A stretch of DNA of 64,000 bases from Sulfurovum sp. UBA4779 (GTDB lineage Bacteria; Campylobacterota; Campylobacteria; Campylobacterales; Sulfurovaceae), in NCBI GenBank assembly GCA_002403155.1, contig DHHF01000008.1, positions 62,001-126,000 of the forward strand, in the 5' to 3' direction. Positions 51,474 to 59,600 of this stretch are shown in pieces (positions within the stretch are counted from its first letter, which is position 1; each line of letters begins with the position of its first letter). Below the pieces are notes generated by a model. The model did not search any database and was not told the DNA's origin. It saw only the letters and a program-made list of their open reading frames with translations. A program made the position numbers and the translations under genes.

Positions 51474-52667
51474 ATGTTGCAAACGATCAGAAAATACCAA
51501 GAGAGGCTCAAAAAATCTTTTAAAATCAGCTATAAAAGATATCTCTACCGCTCTATAAACTTTGATGATAAGATGATAGCAATCTTTGGGGCGCGGGGGG
51601 TTGGAAAGACCACTACGCTGTTTCAGTATCTGGGAGAACTGGAACAACGAAACATTAAAGCGCTTTATATTTCTCTTGATTATCCGTTTTTAAGCGGTGT
51701 TGATCTTATAGAGCTCATAGAAGAGTTTGTAAATGAAGGGGGAGAGTATCTTCTTTTGGACGAAGTGCACCGTTATGAAGAGTTTAGCTCGTATCTTAAA
51801 ACGATATATGATCTGTTTGATATCAAAGTAGTGTTTACAAGCAGCAGCGCTACCTCCATCTTAAATGCAAAAAGCGATTTGAGCAGAAGAGTGACGCTTT
51901 ACAACCTCAATGGCTTTTCTTTCAGAGAGTATCTGGAGTTTAAACATAAACTCTCGTTAAATAAATTTGATATCAAAGATATTTTTTCAAATCATATAGA
52001 GATCGTAAATAGTCTGCCTCTAAAGAATCTCGATATGCTAAAAGAGTTTCAGGAATATATCGAGGTCGGCTACTATCCGTTTTATTTCGATAAACGAACG
52101 TCATACTACCAAAATCTGCTCAATACCATCAATCTTACCATTGATCTGGACTTGACGTCTCTTGGCCTTGTGGAGCAAAAATACACTTACAAGCTTAAAA
52201 AACTTCTTGAAGTGATATGTGAGAGCAAACCGTTTGAAGTCAACTATACGAAAATAGCCGGCTTGGCAGAGATAAGCAGAGTAAAGCTTTATGATTATCT
52301 CGCCTATCTCAATGACGGGCAAATGCTGCTTTTGATAGACGAAAATATAAGCGGCATCAAAAAAGTGCAAAAGGTGGCAAAAATATATCTCAACAATACT
52401 AATCTTTTGTTTGCGTATTGCCAAAATAGTGAAATCGGAACTGTCAGGGAGACATTTTTTGCAAATCAAGTCAGCCATGTGTATAAGCTAAACATTTCCA
52501 AAAACGGCGACTTTGTGGTTGATAATAGATATACCGTAGAAGTAGGCGGTAAAAATAAATCATTCGAACAGATAAAGGATATGCCCGATAGTTTTGTAGC
52601 CGCAGATGAGATGAAAGTAGGCTTTGGCAGCAAGATCCCGCTGTGGCTTTTTGGGTTTTTGTATTGA
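51474..52667 (+). CDS. AAA ATPase with C-terminal DUF4143-like domain
   Basis: A 397-residue protein. Walker A is 'GARGVGKTT' (39-47), Walker B 'EYLLLDEVHRYEE' (about 91-103), sensor 'VVFTSSSATSIL'; 'LNGFSFREYLEF' and a winged-helix-like stretch near 255-285 ('AGLAEISRVKLYDYLAYL') lead into a nuclease-like C-terminal part ('YTVEVGGKNKS', family EVD-type position). Such ATPases are common in accessory DNA, with function unsettled. It stands alone between two copies of a MITE-like repeat, after two matching palindromes suggesting tight, possibly self-, regulation. Confidence 0.85.
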   Translation: MLQTIRKYQERLKKSFKISYKRYLYRSINFDDKMIAIFGARGVGKTTTLFQYLGELEQRNIKALYISLDYPFLSGVDLIELIEEFVNEGGEYLLLDEVHRYEEFSSYLKTIYDLFDIKVVFTSSSATSILNAKSDLSRRVTLYNLNGFSFREYLEFKHKLSLNKFDIKDIFSNHIEIVNSLPLKNLDMLKEFQEYIEVGYYPFYFDKRTSYYQNLLNTINLTIDLDLTSLGLVEQKYTYKLKKLLEVICESKPFEVNYTKIAGLAEISRVKLYDYLAYLNDGQMLLLIDENISGIKKVQKVAKIYLNNTNLLFAYCQNSEIGTVRETFFANQVSHVYKLNISKNGDFVVDNRYTVEVGGKNKSFEQIKDMPDSFVAADEMKVGFGSKIPLWLFGFLY

Positions 52668-52680
52668 TATTGATGTTTTT

Positions 52681-52746
52681 GTCATTTTGGACTTGATCCG
52701 GAATCTATATAATTAAAAGATGCCAAATCAAATTCAGTATGACGGC
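52681..52746. repeat. MITE-like dispersed unit, copy B
   Basis: A 66-base unit with imperfect terminal inverted repeats (13 of 17) and the core shared with copy A, starting 13 bases past the ATPase stop. It may also form a transcript-end hairpin. The 352-base gap 52668-53019 otherwise contains an AT-rich stretch with a -10-like TATATAAT (about 52850) and the motif at 52928; I see no convincing gene. Confidence 0.75.
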
Positions 52747-52927
52747 AGGGAGAGAAGTTAGGAGCAGGGGGATTGCTTTTTATAAAAGTACGGCTTGTAT
52801 GGTATGTTCAAAAGAATGCACATCAGAGATTTACTTTTATATCGGGATATTATATAATTGAATTATTTCGACGGTGAAGGGAAGAGGGTATGCAGTATCA
52901 GAAATTTTTTCGCTCCCGCAAAATCAT

Positions 52928-52985
52928 GGGAACGAAAAAAATAGGTTCCTCAAAATTTTGTCATGCAGTCATTTGTTTTGTTCCC
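52928..52985. repeat. Inverted motif before chaB
   Basis: GGGAAC and GGTTCC flank an A-run, GGTTCC-TCAAAA recurs from 50919, and TTTGTTTTGTTCCC (52972-52985) is the reverse complement of 50936-50949. Both copies precede small genes with strong ribosome-binding sites. Confidence 0.35.
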
Positions 52986-53019
52986 ATCGTGACGGCAGGG
53001 CAAAATAAAAGGAGAAACG

Positions 53020-53280
53020 ATGCCTTACGATACATTGGATGAACTTCCTGCGCCGGTAAGGGAGAATCTCCCGAAACATGCGCAAGAGATCTACAAAGAA
53101 GCTTTTAACAGTGCATGGGAGGAGTATGCAGATCCCAAAAAGAGACGTAGCAATGCAAGCCGTGAAGAGACAGCGCATAAAATTGCTTGGGCGGCAGTCA
53201 AGCACAGTTATGAAAAAAAAGAGGGTAAGTGGGTTAAAAAGCAGATGATCAACCCCCGGTGTGTGATAGGAGATAAATGA
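53020..53280 (+). CDS. ChaB family protein
   Basis: An 86-residue protein with the complete ChaB pattern: 'LPAPVRENLPKHAQEIYKEA' then 'FNSAWEEYADP' and 'AHKIAWAAVKHSYEK'. ChaB was named a regulator of the ChaA cation antiporter in E. coli; its action is unclear. RBS AAAGGAGAAACG. It overlaps the permease gene by ATGA, and no ChaA is nearby. Confidence 0.92.
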   Translation: MPYDTLDELPAPVRENLPKHAQEIYKEAFNSAWEEYADPKKRRSNASREETAHKIAWAAVKHSYEKKEGKWVKKQMINPRCVIGDK

Positions 53281-54344
53281 TGAAAAGAGAGATGCCCACG
53301 AAGTTTCAGCAGGGGTTTGTACTGCTGCTCCTGTTTATAGCTCTGACGGGCTTTATCGGGATGATTCATGAGTTTTTAACAGCGATTGTCCTCGCTGCGA
53401 TATTTTCGGGGCTTCTTTATCCTTTCTACCTCCATATCCTTTACTATCTTAAAAACAGATCTGCCTTGGCGGCCGGCGCTACACTGATCATCTGTGCCTT
53501 TGCTGTCGGTTTGCCGTTGGCAGGACTTGCAGGCATGGTGACAAGCGAAGCGATACAAATCACCAAAAAAGCACGTCCCATCGTACAAGAAGCCTTTGAC
53601 AACAATCTTTCTTTGAGCGAAAAAGTACCTGACTGGCTGCCTATGAAAGAGAAGCTTGAACCGTTTCATGAGATGATGGTCAAGAAAGCCTCCGAAGCGA
53701 TCAGTGCAACAGGAAGCTGGCTTGTTTCAAGTTTGTCCAGCGTCACTAAAGGAACAGTCGGCTTTTTTATCAGTCTGTTTGTTATGCTTTATGCAATGTT
53801 TTATTTTTTGATATATGGACAGCAGCTGCTGCGTTCGCTGGCATCTTTGCTGCCCCTCTCTGAAGAGGATCGCAATGAAGTAATGAACCGCGGATTGATG
53901 GTGACGAGGGCATCCCTGAAAGGCATCATGATCGTAGGGGTCATTGAGGGGATATTGGTCGGGGCGGCATTTTGGGTGACAGGGATCGAAGGGTCTGCAT
54001 TTTGGGGAAGTGTTGTTTTCCTCCTTGCCGCTATCCCGGGATTGGGCGCGTCGCTGATCTGGCTGCCGGCGGCGGCCTATCTTATCGTTACAGGCAGTAC
54101 CGGATGGGGAATAGCTCTTATTGTGTGGGGAGTGCTCGTAGTAAGTTTGGTTGACAATCTTTTGCGTCCACGGATCATCGGGAATGATTCAAAATTGCCC
54201 GATCTTGTTATATTTATATCGATTTTTGGGGGAATCGCGTCTTTCGGGCCGGTAGGTATCCTTATAGGTCCCGTGATCGCAGCACTTTTAGATACAATTT
54301 TAAATATTTACAAAAAGACATTCCAATCTTTATTGCCTTCTTGA
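53277..54344 (+). CDS. AI-2E family (PerM-like) membrane transporter
   Basis: A 355-residue inner-membrane protein with about eight helices: pairs near 15-75, a soluble loop about 95-155, then 'FFISLFVMLYAMFYFLIYG', 'GIMIVGVIEGILVGAAFW', 'VFLLAAIPGLGASLIWLPAA' and a final 'GPVGILIGPVIAALLDTI'. These are marks of the AI-2E transporter (TqsA/YdiK/PerM) family; some members are antiporters and the substrate here is unknown. Coupled to chaB by an ATGA overlap. Confidence 0.9.
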   Translation: MMKREMPTKFQQGFVLLLLFIALTGFIGMIHEFLTAIVLAAIFSGLLYPFYLHILYYLKNRSALAAGATLIICAFAVGLPLAGLAGMVTSEAIQITKKARPIVQEAFDNNLSLSEKVPDWLPMKEKLEPFHEMMVKKASEAISATGSWLVSSLSSVTKGTVGFFISLFVMLYAMFYFLIYGQQLLRSLASLLPLSEEDRNEVMNRGLMVTRASLKGIMIVGVIEGILVGAAFWVTGIEGSAFWGSVVFLLAAIPGLGASLIWLPAAAYLIVTGSTGWGIALIVWGVLVVSLVDNLLRPRIIGNDSKLPDLVIFISIFGGIASFGPVGILIGPVIAALLDTILNIYKKTFQSLLPS

Positions 54345-54391
54345 ATAGGAAGCATGAAAAAACGTTAGCATCGCAAAAGAAGGAAGTCATA

Positions 54392-55315
54392 TTGGCACTA
54401 TTCAAAATACAAAAAAATGAAACATTAGAAGCTGTAAAAGAAAAAAAGTTCAAGCTTGAAAAAGAAATACAGCAGCTTACTGAACAAAATCTATCGGCAA
54501 TATTTGGGCTGGAGTTTGTTCGATCAGAGTTTCCGCTTCATAACTTCAGAATTGACACATTAGCATTTGACCGAGAAACAAATTCATTTGTCATTATCGA
54601 ATACAAAAGAGATAAAAGCTTTAGTGTCGTAGATCAAGGGTATGCTTATCTGTCTTTAATGCTCAATAATAAAGCTGATTTTATTCTTGAATACAATGAG
54701 AGCAAGCAAGAGACATTAAAACGCAATGATATAGAATGGTCACAATCCCGTGTCATGTTTATTTCACCTTCGTTCACCGCTTATCAAAAAGAGGCAATCA
54801 ATTTTAAAGATTTACCTATAGAATTATGGGAAATCAGTAAATTTGACAATGATACCGTGATGTACAATCAAATCAAAACATCCGGTGCTCAAGAGAGCAT
54901 TAAAACAATTTCACAACAAAATGAAGCAATCTCAGCCGTCAGTAAAGAGATCAAAGTCTTTACGGAAGATGACAATTTAACTAAAGCGACGGATGAAACC
55001 AGAGAGTTGTACGACAAATTCAAAGCTGCAATTTTAAATTTCGATAATGATATAGAAATCAAGCCAAGGCAGCTATACGTTGCATTTGTATCAGGCTCAC
55101 ATATCGTAGATGTCCATGTACAGAAAAATGCTTTGAAAATGTGGATTAATCTAAAAAAAGGGGAGCTTGATGACCCCAAGAATTTAGCCAGAGATGTCTC
55201 TAGTACAGGGCATTGGGGAAATGGAGATTATGAGTTGCACATCAAATCAGATGATGAATTTGAGTACATCTTAAGTCTCATAAAACAATCTTTGAATAAA
55301 AACAAAAAATTCTAA
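54392..55315 (+). CDS. DUF5655 protein with PD-(D/E)xK nuclease-like N terminus
   Basis: A 307-residue protein. The N-terminal part has 'FRIDTLAFDRETNSFVIIEYKR' split around D..E-x-K (Asp in 'RIDTLAFD', Glu-Tyr-Lys in 'VIIEYKRD'), the pattern of PD-(D/E)xK nucleases; the C-terminal part from about 200 ('LYDKFKAAILNFDND') looks like DUF5655. Start chosen is TTG 54392 with AGAAGGAAG before it, giving the opening 'MALFKIQKNE' I recall from relatives. A TTG 51 bases upstream overlaps the previous stop. AT-richer than its neighbours. Possible defence or repair role, not shown. Confidence 0.78.
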   Translation: MALFKIQKNETLEAVKEKKFKLEKEIQQLTEQNLSAIFGLEFVRSEFPLHNFRIDTLAFDRETNSFVIIEYKRDKSFSVVDQGYAYLSLMLNNKADFILEYNESKQETLKRNDIEWSQSRVMFISPSFTAYQKEAINFKDLPIELWEISKFDNDTVMYNQIKTSGAQESIKTISQQNEAISAVSKEIKVFTEDDNLTKATDETRELYDKFKAAILNFDNDIEIKPRQLYVAFVSGSHIVDVHVQKNALKMWINLKKGELDDPKNLARDVSSTGHWGNGDYELHIKSDDEFEYILSLIKQSLNKNKKF

Positions 55316-55327
55316 CAACTCAAAGGA

Positions 55328-55369
55328 GACCAATCAAAAACCTGTGCGCAAGTTACTTTTTGATTGGTC
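55328..55369 (+). terminator. Hairpin after the DUF5655 gene
   Basis: GACCAATCAAAAA and TTTTTGATTGGTC are perfect 13-base arms with a 16-base loop, 12 bases after the stop, followed by ATTTTCCCCTT. Confidence 0.7.
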
Positions 55370-55450
55370 ATTTTCCCCTTCGCTCCCATGCTCCTGCGTG
55401 AAAGGGTATATTGCAGGTTATTGTTGCAGTAAAGAAAGAAGAACGATATT

Positions 55451-56278
55451 TCATTTTAACTCTTGTATATCGATCCTTTTTCCGACCCCGACAGGGATAT
55501 AATGCTCTCCGTAAGCTTCTTGGAACAGATCTCTTGCCTTATCACCGCTGCAATGGCAGGGGCCCACGTAGCGTACACCCAGTTTTTGTATCTCCGAGAT
55601 AATCATTTTAATTTCTTCTTTGCTTTTGCTTTTCAGATGGAATCCTCCCATCACAAGCAGTACTTCATCATCCAATATCTCTTTGGCTCTTTTTACGATG
55701 TTGACGATGCCCGGATGGGCGCATCCTGTGACGATGACCATGCCTTTAGGTGTCCGGATGATCAGTGATTGTTCCTCTATCCAGCCATCCATCTCGCCGG
55801 TCGAGAAAACTCCCTTTAAAATTTCCATCGGCTTTTTTACTTCAATGGCAGGGGCGCCATAGCGTTTGACCTGATCTTTGAAGCTTTCAGGAAATGATGC
55901 GGGTACATACAGCGTCAACTTACTGTTTTTCTGCAAGAGATCATACACGCCGCCGATATGATCTAGATGTGCATGGGAGAGTACGATGATGTCTATCGTT
56001 TCAGGGGCGATTCCCTGCCTCTGCATATTATCCAGCAGAATATGACCGTCCGCACCCGTATCAAATAAAACAGTTTTTTCCATCCCCTCGATCAGGCATG
56101 AAAATCCCCATCCGCCCTGCAGGCCCTTTTTGTAGGGATTGTTGTCAAAAACGACGGTGATGACCGGGTGATTCATGCTTGCCTCCTTTGCGGTATGCTG
56201 TTCTTCTGCTTCGCACCAAAACGTTATAAAAAACCATGCAAAAACAAAAAGAACTTTTTTATGCTTATGGCAGTTCAT
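55451..56278 (-). CDS. Exported MBL-fold metallohydrolase
   Basis: A 275-residue protein with a signal peptide (about 1-24) and a metallo-beta-lactamase fold. Metal ligands: 'SHAHLDHIGG' (H102, H104, D106, H107), His in 'VTGCAHPGI', and 'MGGFHL', 'GPCHCSGD'. It is closest in pattern to the subgroup annotated as ribofuranosylaminobenzene phosphate synthase-like hydrolases; the true substrate is unknown. AAGGAGTCCCAT precedes the ATG. The Cys in 'TFWC' does not make a lipobox. Confidence 0.88.
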   Translation of the reverse strand: MNCHKHKKVLFVFAWFFITFWCEAEEQHTAKEASMNHPVITVVFDNNPYKKGLQGGWGFSCLIEGMEKTVLFDTGADGHILLDNMQRQGIAPETIDIIVLSHAHLDHIGGVYDLLQKNSKLTLYVPASFPESFKDQVKRYGAPAIEVKKPMEILKGVFSTGEMDGWIEEQSLIIRTPKGMVIVTGCAHPGIVNIVKRAKEILDDEVLLVMGGFHLKSKSKEEIKMIISEIQKLGVRYVGPCHCSGDKARDLFQEAYGEHYIPVGVGKRIDIQELK

Positions 56279-56503
56279 ATGGGACTCCTTCGGCTAATAG
56301 TGTAAAAATAACCATAATATCGGTAGTTTTGCAAATGTCTCTAGCCCCCCAGCTTTTCAAATCATACCACAAATATCTTCCTTGTCCCATACCTCCTGAG
56401 ACGGAATGAATTGAATTCTCAGCTTACAATTGAATTGCGTAATCGTTTGTTAACCTTATTGATCTATGATATAGATAAAGTTATGACAGCCAAAGGAATC
56501 AAC

Positions 56504-56944
56504 ATGCATAAACAAAACTTTATCACGGTAACACTTATCATTACCGGGTTGGCATTGAATCCTGTGATGGGAGAAACAGCAGAACGCAGAGCAGGTTACA
56601 GTCAAGCCAATCATCCTTCTGTGGTATCAAGCATAGCAAAGGTTTTGCATAACCGGGGGTTGGAAGAAGATGCTGCAAATGCAATCGCTTCAGAACTTGT
56701 GAGTGAAGAAGAGAGCAGTTTGCTAGAGATGATGATCTGTATTCTTGAAAATCATGATATCGTGTCCAGAGAGGAAATCTTGGCATATCTGAGTCAGGCA
56801 GCATTACACAAACAGAAGCTGGATTTTAAAAGTTATGACCAGCTTCTAGGGATGGTAGAGAAGATCAAACAAAAACCGACAGATGAGAATACACGCAAAA
56901 AACTCAATGAACTGGCAAAAGTATCCCGGCAGTTATTTGTATAG
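56504..56944 (+). CDS. Exported small helical protein, unknown function
   Basis: A 146-residue protein. The ATG at 56504 follows AAAGGA and starts a signal peptide (about 1-25, ending VMGETA). The mature part is mostly helical and acidic, with two repeats of an EE-rich helix ('ELVSEEESSLLEMM', 'SREEILAYLSQAAL'). Not recognised. The 225-base gap before it, shared with the divergent MBL gene, holds AT-rich sequence only. An ATG at 56411 would hide the signal peptide. Confidence 0.65.
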   Translation: MHKQNFITVTLIITGLALNPVMGETAERRAGYSQANHPSVVSSIAKVLHNRGLEEDAANAIASELVSEEESSLLEMMICILENHDIVSREEILAYLSQAALHKQKLDFKSYDQLLGMVEKIKQKPTDENTRKKLNELAKVSRQLFV

Positions 56945-57061
56945 AAACAGGCAGATAATCTTTTCGTTCCATATCTTCTGATGCGGAGCGATCTAAAATA
57001 AACTATAATGTGCCATAATGCCGTAAACATTGTTTTGAATACAGAACAAAAAAGGACAAAC

Positions 57062-57691
57062 ATGCAAAACGATTTTAGCAAAGCGATGGATTTTAGGCAT
57101 GCGTGCAAGATCTTTGACGAGCACAAAAAGATACCCGATGATCAGATGCATTACATTTTGGAGGCGGGGAGAAAATCCCCTTCTTCTTTCGGGATGGAGC
57201 CGTGGAAATTTTTGGTCATCACCAATGAGGCGCTCAGGGCAAGATTGCGCCCGAAGTGCTGGGACCAGGTGCAGATCACTTCATGTTCGCATCTGGTGGT
57301 CCTGCTTGCAGCCATCGAAAATGTCAAACCTCAAAGCGGCGTACCTTCTCAAAGGCTTGCCAGACGCCCGTATTCGCCGGAGCAGATAGATGCCTATATG
57401 GTGCGGTATGAAAACCACCTCAAAGAGGCGCTGAAATCGGACGAAAAGACGTTTGCGTGGACGGCCAGGCAAACCTACATTGCTTTGGCCAATATGATGA
57501 GTGCTGCTGCGTTTGTTGGCATAGACTCTTGTCCTATCGAAGGGTTTGAAAAAGAGAACGTAGAAGAGATACTCGGCTTGGATACACTCAAATGGCAAGT
57601 GAGTGTCATGGTCGCTTTCGGTTACCGCAAAAACGAGCAGTCCAAACAGCTGAGGCTGCCCTTTGAGGAAGTGGTTGAGTTTATCGTATAA
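57062..57691 (+). CDS. Nitroreductase family protein
   Basis: A 209-residue FMN-dependent oxidoreductase of the NfsB/NfnB type. 'DFRHACKIFD' carries the FMN-binding Arg, 'GRKSPSSFGMEPWKFLVI' the 'SPSS/N..PW' element, and the C-terminal 'VSVMVAFGYRKNEQ' the 'GY' loop. It uses NAD(P)H to reduce nitro or quinone compounds. AAAAAAGGACAAAC precedes the ATG at 57062. Confidence 0.92.
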   Translation: MQNDFSKAMDFRHACKIFDEHKKIPDDQMHYILEAGRKSPSSFGMEPWKFLVITNEALRARLRPKCWDQVQITSCSHLVVLLAAIENVKPQSGVPSQRLARRPYSPEQIDAYMVRYENHLKEALKSDEKTFAWTARQTYIALANMMSAAAFVGIDSCPIEGFEKENVEEILGLDTLKWQVSVMVAFGYRKNEQSKQLRLPFEEVVEFIV

Positions 57692-57719
57692 GAGTATAGA
57701 GAAAAAACGGAGGCATCAA

Positions 57720-58001
57720 ATGAAACAGACTTTTAAGGTAAGAAACGTCAAGTGCGAAGGGTGTGCAGCAACGCTAAGAAAAGAATTGTCCAAAGAGTTT
57801 GGCGATGTCCAAGTCAATCTTGAAACGGATCCCAGAGAGATCACGCTGGAGATAGAAGATGAAAAAATGGAAACACTGAAGCTGAAACTCAGAAGCTTGG
57901 GCTATCCGCTTGCAACCGATGAGCTTTCCAAGCTGCAAAGTATCGGTACGGCGGCAAAAAGTTTCATCTCCTGCGCGATAGGAAAGATCGAAAAACCTTA
58001 A
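57720..58001 (+). CDS. Heavy-metal-associated (HMA) domain protein
   Basis: A 93-residue soluble protein. The first ~70 residues are one HMA ferredoxin-like fold with the metal pair C12/C15 in 'VKCEGCAATLRKELS'; a tail with one Cys ('FISCAIGK') follows. GGAGGCATCAA precedes ATG, 28 bases past the nitroreductase. Likely binds Cu(I), Zn or Ni; no P-type ATPase is adjacent. Position near the zinc cluster is suggestive only. Confidence 0.85.
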   Translation: MKQTFKVRNVKCEGCAATLRKELSKEFGDVQVNLETDPREITLEIEDEKMETLKLKLRSLGYPLATDELSKLQSIGTAAKSFISCAIGKIEKP

Positions 58002-58057
58002 AATCTTTTTTTGTGGCATCTGTCTTGCCGAAGCAAAAACACATCAGCGGCTTTTGC

Positions 58058-58921
58058 TCACTGTTTGTTTGCAATCTCGTGTGCGATGTTGATAAGGTTT
58101 TCGGACCAATCCGGATCAAGCGGGGAGATTTTCTTCACAAGAGTGTTTGTTTCTTTTGCAATGATTTGGGCACTCTTGTCTGAAAATTCAGGCTGCGCAA
58201 AAATCACTCTTACTTTTTCTTCTTTGGCTTCGTTGATGATGTCGATGATCTCTTTTGGCTTGGGGTTTTTGCCTTCTATCTCAACGGCAAGCTGTACCAG
58301 ATCATACTCATGGGCAAAATATCCCCATGAAGGGTGAAAAACCATAAATTTGCTTTTTGGTTTTACCTCTTTGAGTGCATTTTTAATCTGCGCATCGGTA
58401 TTTTGGATCTCTTTTATGAAAATATCCAGATTGGACTTGTAAAACGGTTCGTTTTCAGGATCGATTTGCGCCAATGTCTGATAGATATTTTTGGCCATAA
58501 TGGCTACATTTTTTGGAGAAGTCCACGTATGAGGATCTGTTGTGTCGCGGTGGTGATGTTCCGGAGTATGGTGAGCAGATTTGTGCTGATGGGCTGCCAT
58601 CGGTATTTTGGGTACTTCATGGTTCATGTTGGCTATTTTTAATTTCGGATTTTGTGATGTAAATCTGTCCAGCCATACCTCTTCAAACTCAACATCTATG
58701 GAAAAATAGAGATCGGCTTTGGAAATAAAGACCATTTGCGAGGGTTTTGGTTCGTATGAGTGGGGGGAGTTTCCGGGTTCAACCATCACCGTAATCTCCG
58801 CTTTGTCTTTTGCGATTTTTTGGACGAATGTCTTTTGCGGGGGTATACTCACGACAATATTGGGCTTTGCATAAGCAAGAGAAAACAGAATCGTGCCCAA
58901 TAAAAATATACTCTTTTTCAT
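58058..58921 (-). CDS. znuA: Zinc ABC transporter substrate-binding protein
   Basis: A 287-residue periplasmic cluster A-I binding protein. Signal peptide 1 to about 18 (ending AYA); H54 in 'NSPHSYEPKP' is the first zinc ligand; residues about 111-131 are a His-rich loop ('HHTPEHHHRDTTDPH') typical of ZnuA rather than Mn-binding relatives; 'VFHPSWGYFAHEY' and 'FAQPEFSDK' give further ligands. Genes for ZnuB and ZnuC are not next to it. The divergent gene encodes a Fur-family regulator, and a palindrome lies between. Confidence 0.9.
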   Translation of the reverse strand: MKKSIFLLGTILFSLAYAKPNIVVSIPPQKTFVQKIAKDKAEITVMVEPGNSPHSYEPKPSQMVFISKADLYFSIDVEFEEVWLDRFTSQNPKLKIANMNHEVPKIPMAAHQHKSAHHTPEHHHRDTTDPHTWTSPKNVAIMAKNIYQTLAQIDPENEPFYKSNLDIFIKEIQNTDAQIKNALKEVKPKSKFMVFHPSWGYFAHEYDLVQLAVEIEGKNPKPKEIIDIINEAKEEKVRVIFAQPEFSDKSAQIIAKETNTLVKKISPLDPDWSENLINIAHEIANKQ

Positions 58922-58968
58922 TTTTAACCTTTTTTTGCGATTTTAGGAATGGTACTTTCAGCCGACTT

Positions 58969-58989
58969 AATTGCAACTTAGTTGCATTT
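58969..58989. promoter_or_regulatory. Zur-like operator between znuA and the regulator
   Basis: AATTGCAAC-TTA-GTTGCATTT, with perfect TGCAAC/GTTGCA arms (8 of 9 over the longer arms). It matches the site at 59526-59546 in 18 of 21 positions when that one is reversed. It is placed to control both divergent genes. Confidence 0.72.
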
Positions 58990-59030
58990 GCATCAGAGAC
59001 AATAAAGATTTAAAGTGCTAAGATTATTTT

Positions 59031-59417
59031 ATGCAAATAGAAAAACTGATAGAAGAAAAAAAGATCAAACTGACAAGTGCGCGCAAAGAGTTGCTCGAAC
59101 TATTTTTAAAGGCGCAAAGGCCTCTTTCATATGAAGATGTAAAAGATAAGATCAAAATGGACAAAGCGACATTTTATCGAAATGTTTCGAAATTTGAAGA
59201 GGAGTCTATCGTCAACAGTTTTGAATCCAACGACAAAAAACGATACTACGGGATATATGTATCTGCGCATGCGCATTTTATTTGTCAAGTATGCAGTTCG
59301 ATCGAATGTGTAAAGAGCATAACAAATATGCAGCTGGAAGGCTACAAGATACAAGATGTGATCTTAAAAGGGGTCTGTAAACAATGCAACCAAAGAAATA
59401 ACCCTCCTTCTTCATAA
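59031..59417 (+). CDS. Fur-family regulator, probably Zur
   Basis: A 128-residue regulator: winged helix ('KMDKATFYRNVSKFEEE', 43-58), H80/H82 in 'AHAHFICQVC', structural zinc Cys C85/C88 and C116/C119. It is divergent from znuA with a shared operator, and the same operator precedes the TonB receptor, so I infer a zinc repressor. It differs from the Fur-family protein at 13215 in length and recognition helix. Confidence 0.83.
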   Translation: MQIEKLIEEKKIKLTSARKELLELFLKAQRPLSYEDVKDKIKMDKATFYRNVSKFEEESIVNSFESNDKKRYYGIYVSAHAHFICQVCSSIECVKSITNMQLEGYKIQDVILKGVCKQCNQRNNPPSS

Positions 59418-59525
59418 AGGCTGTCTCCTTTTTTCCCGGCCTTCTGCTTTGATGCAGCAAAAATCATAAAACATTCTGCTTTTCAACCGAAAAACTTTGA
59501 AGAGGGCCATCTTTTAAACTCTGTT

Positions 59526-59546
59526 AAATGCGACTAAGTTGCATAT
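59526..59546. promoter_or_regulatory. Zur-like operator before the TonB receptor
   Basis: AAATGCGAC-TAA-GTTGCATAT, 55 bases before the receptor ATG. Reversed, it agrees with the znuA-side site in 18 of 21 positions. Confidence 0.68.
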
Positions 59547-59600
59547 AAGAGCTTTTTCATTACTATTGCGCCGATTAAATATTGTAAAGAAGGAAAAGAG

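Noticed and set aside
52890..53042. 50-residue ORF before chaB
   Set aside because: It has a purine-rich start region but spans the inverted motif and overlaps chaB out of frame; composition is not protein-like.
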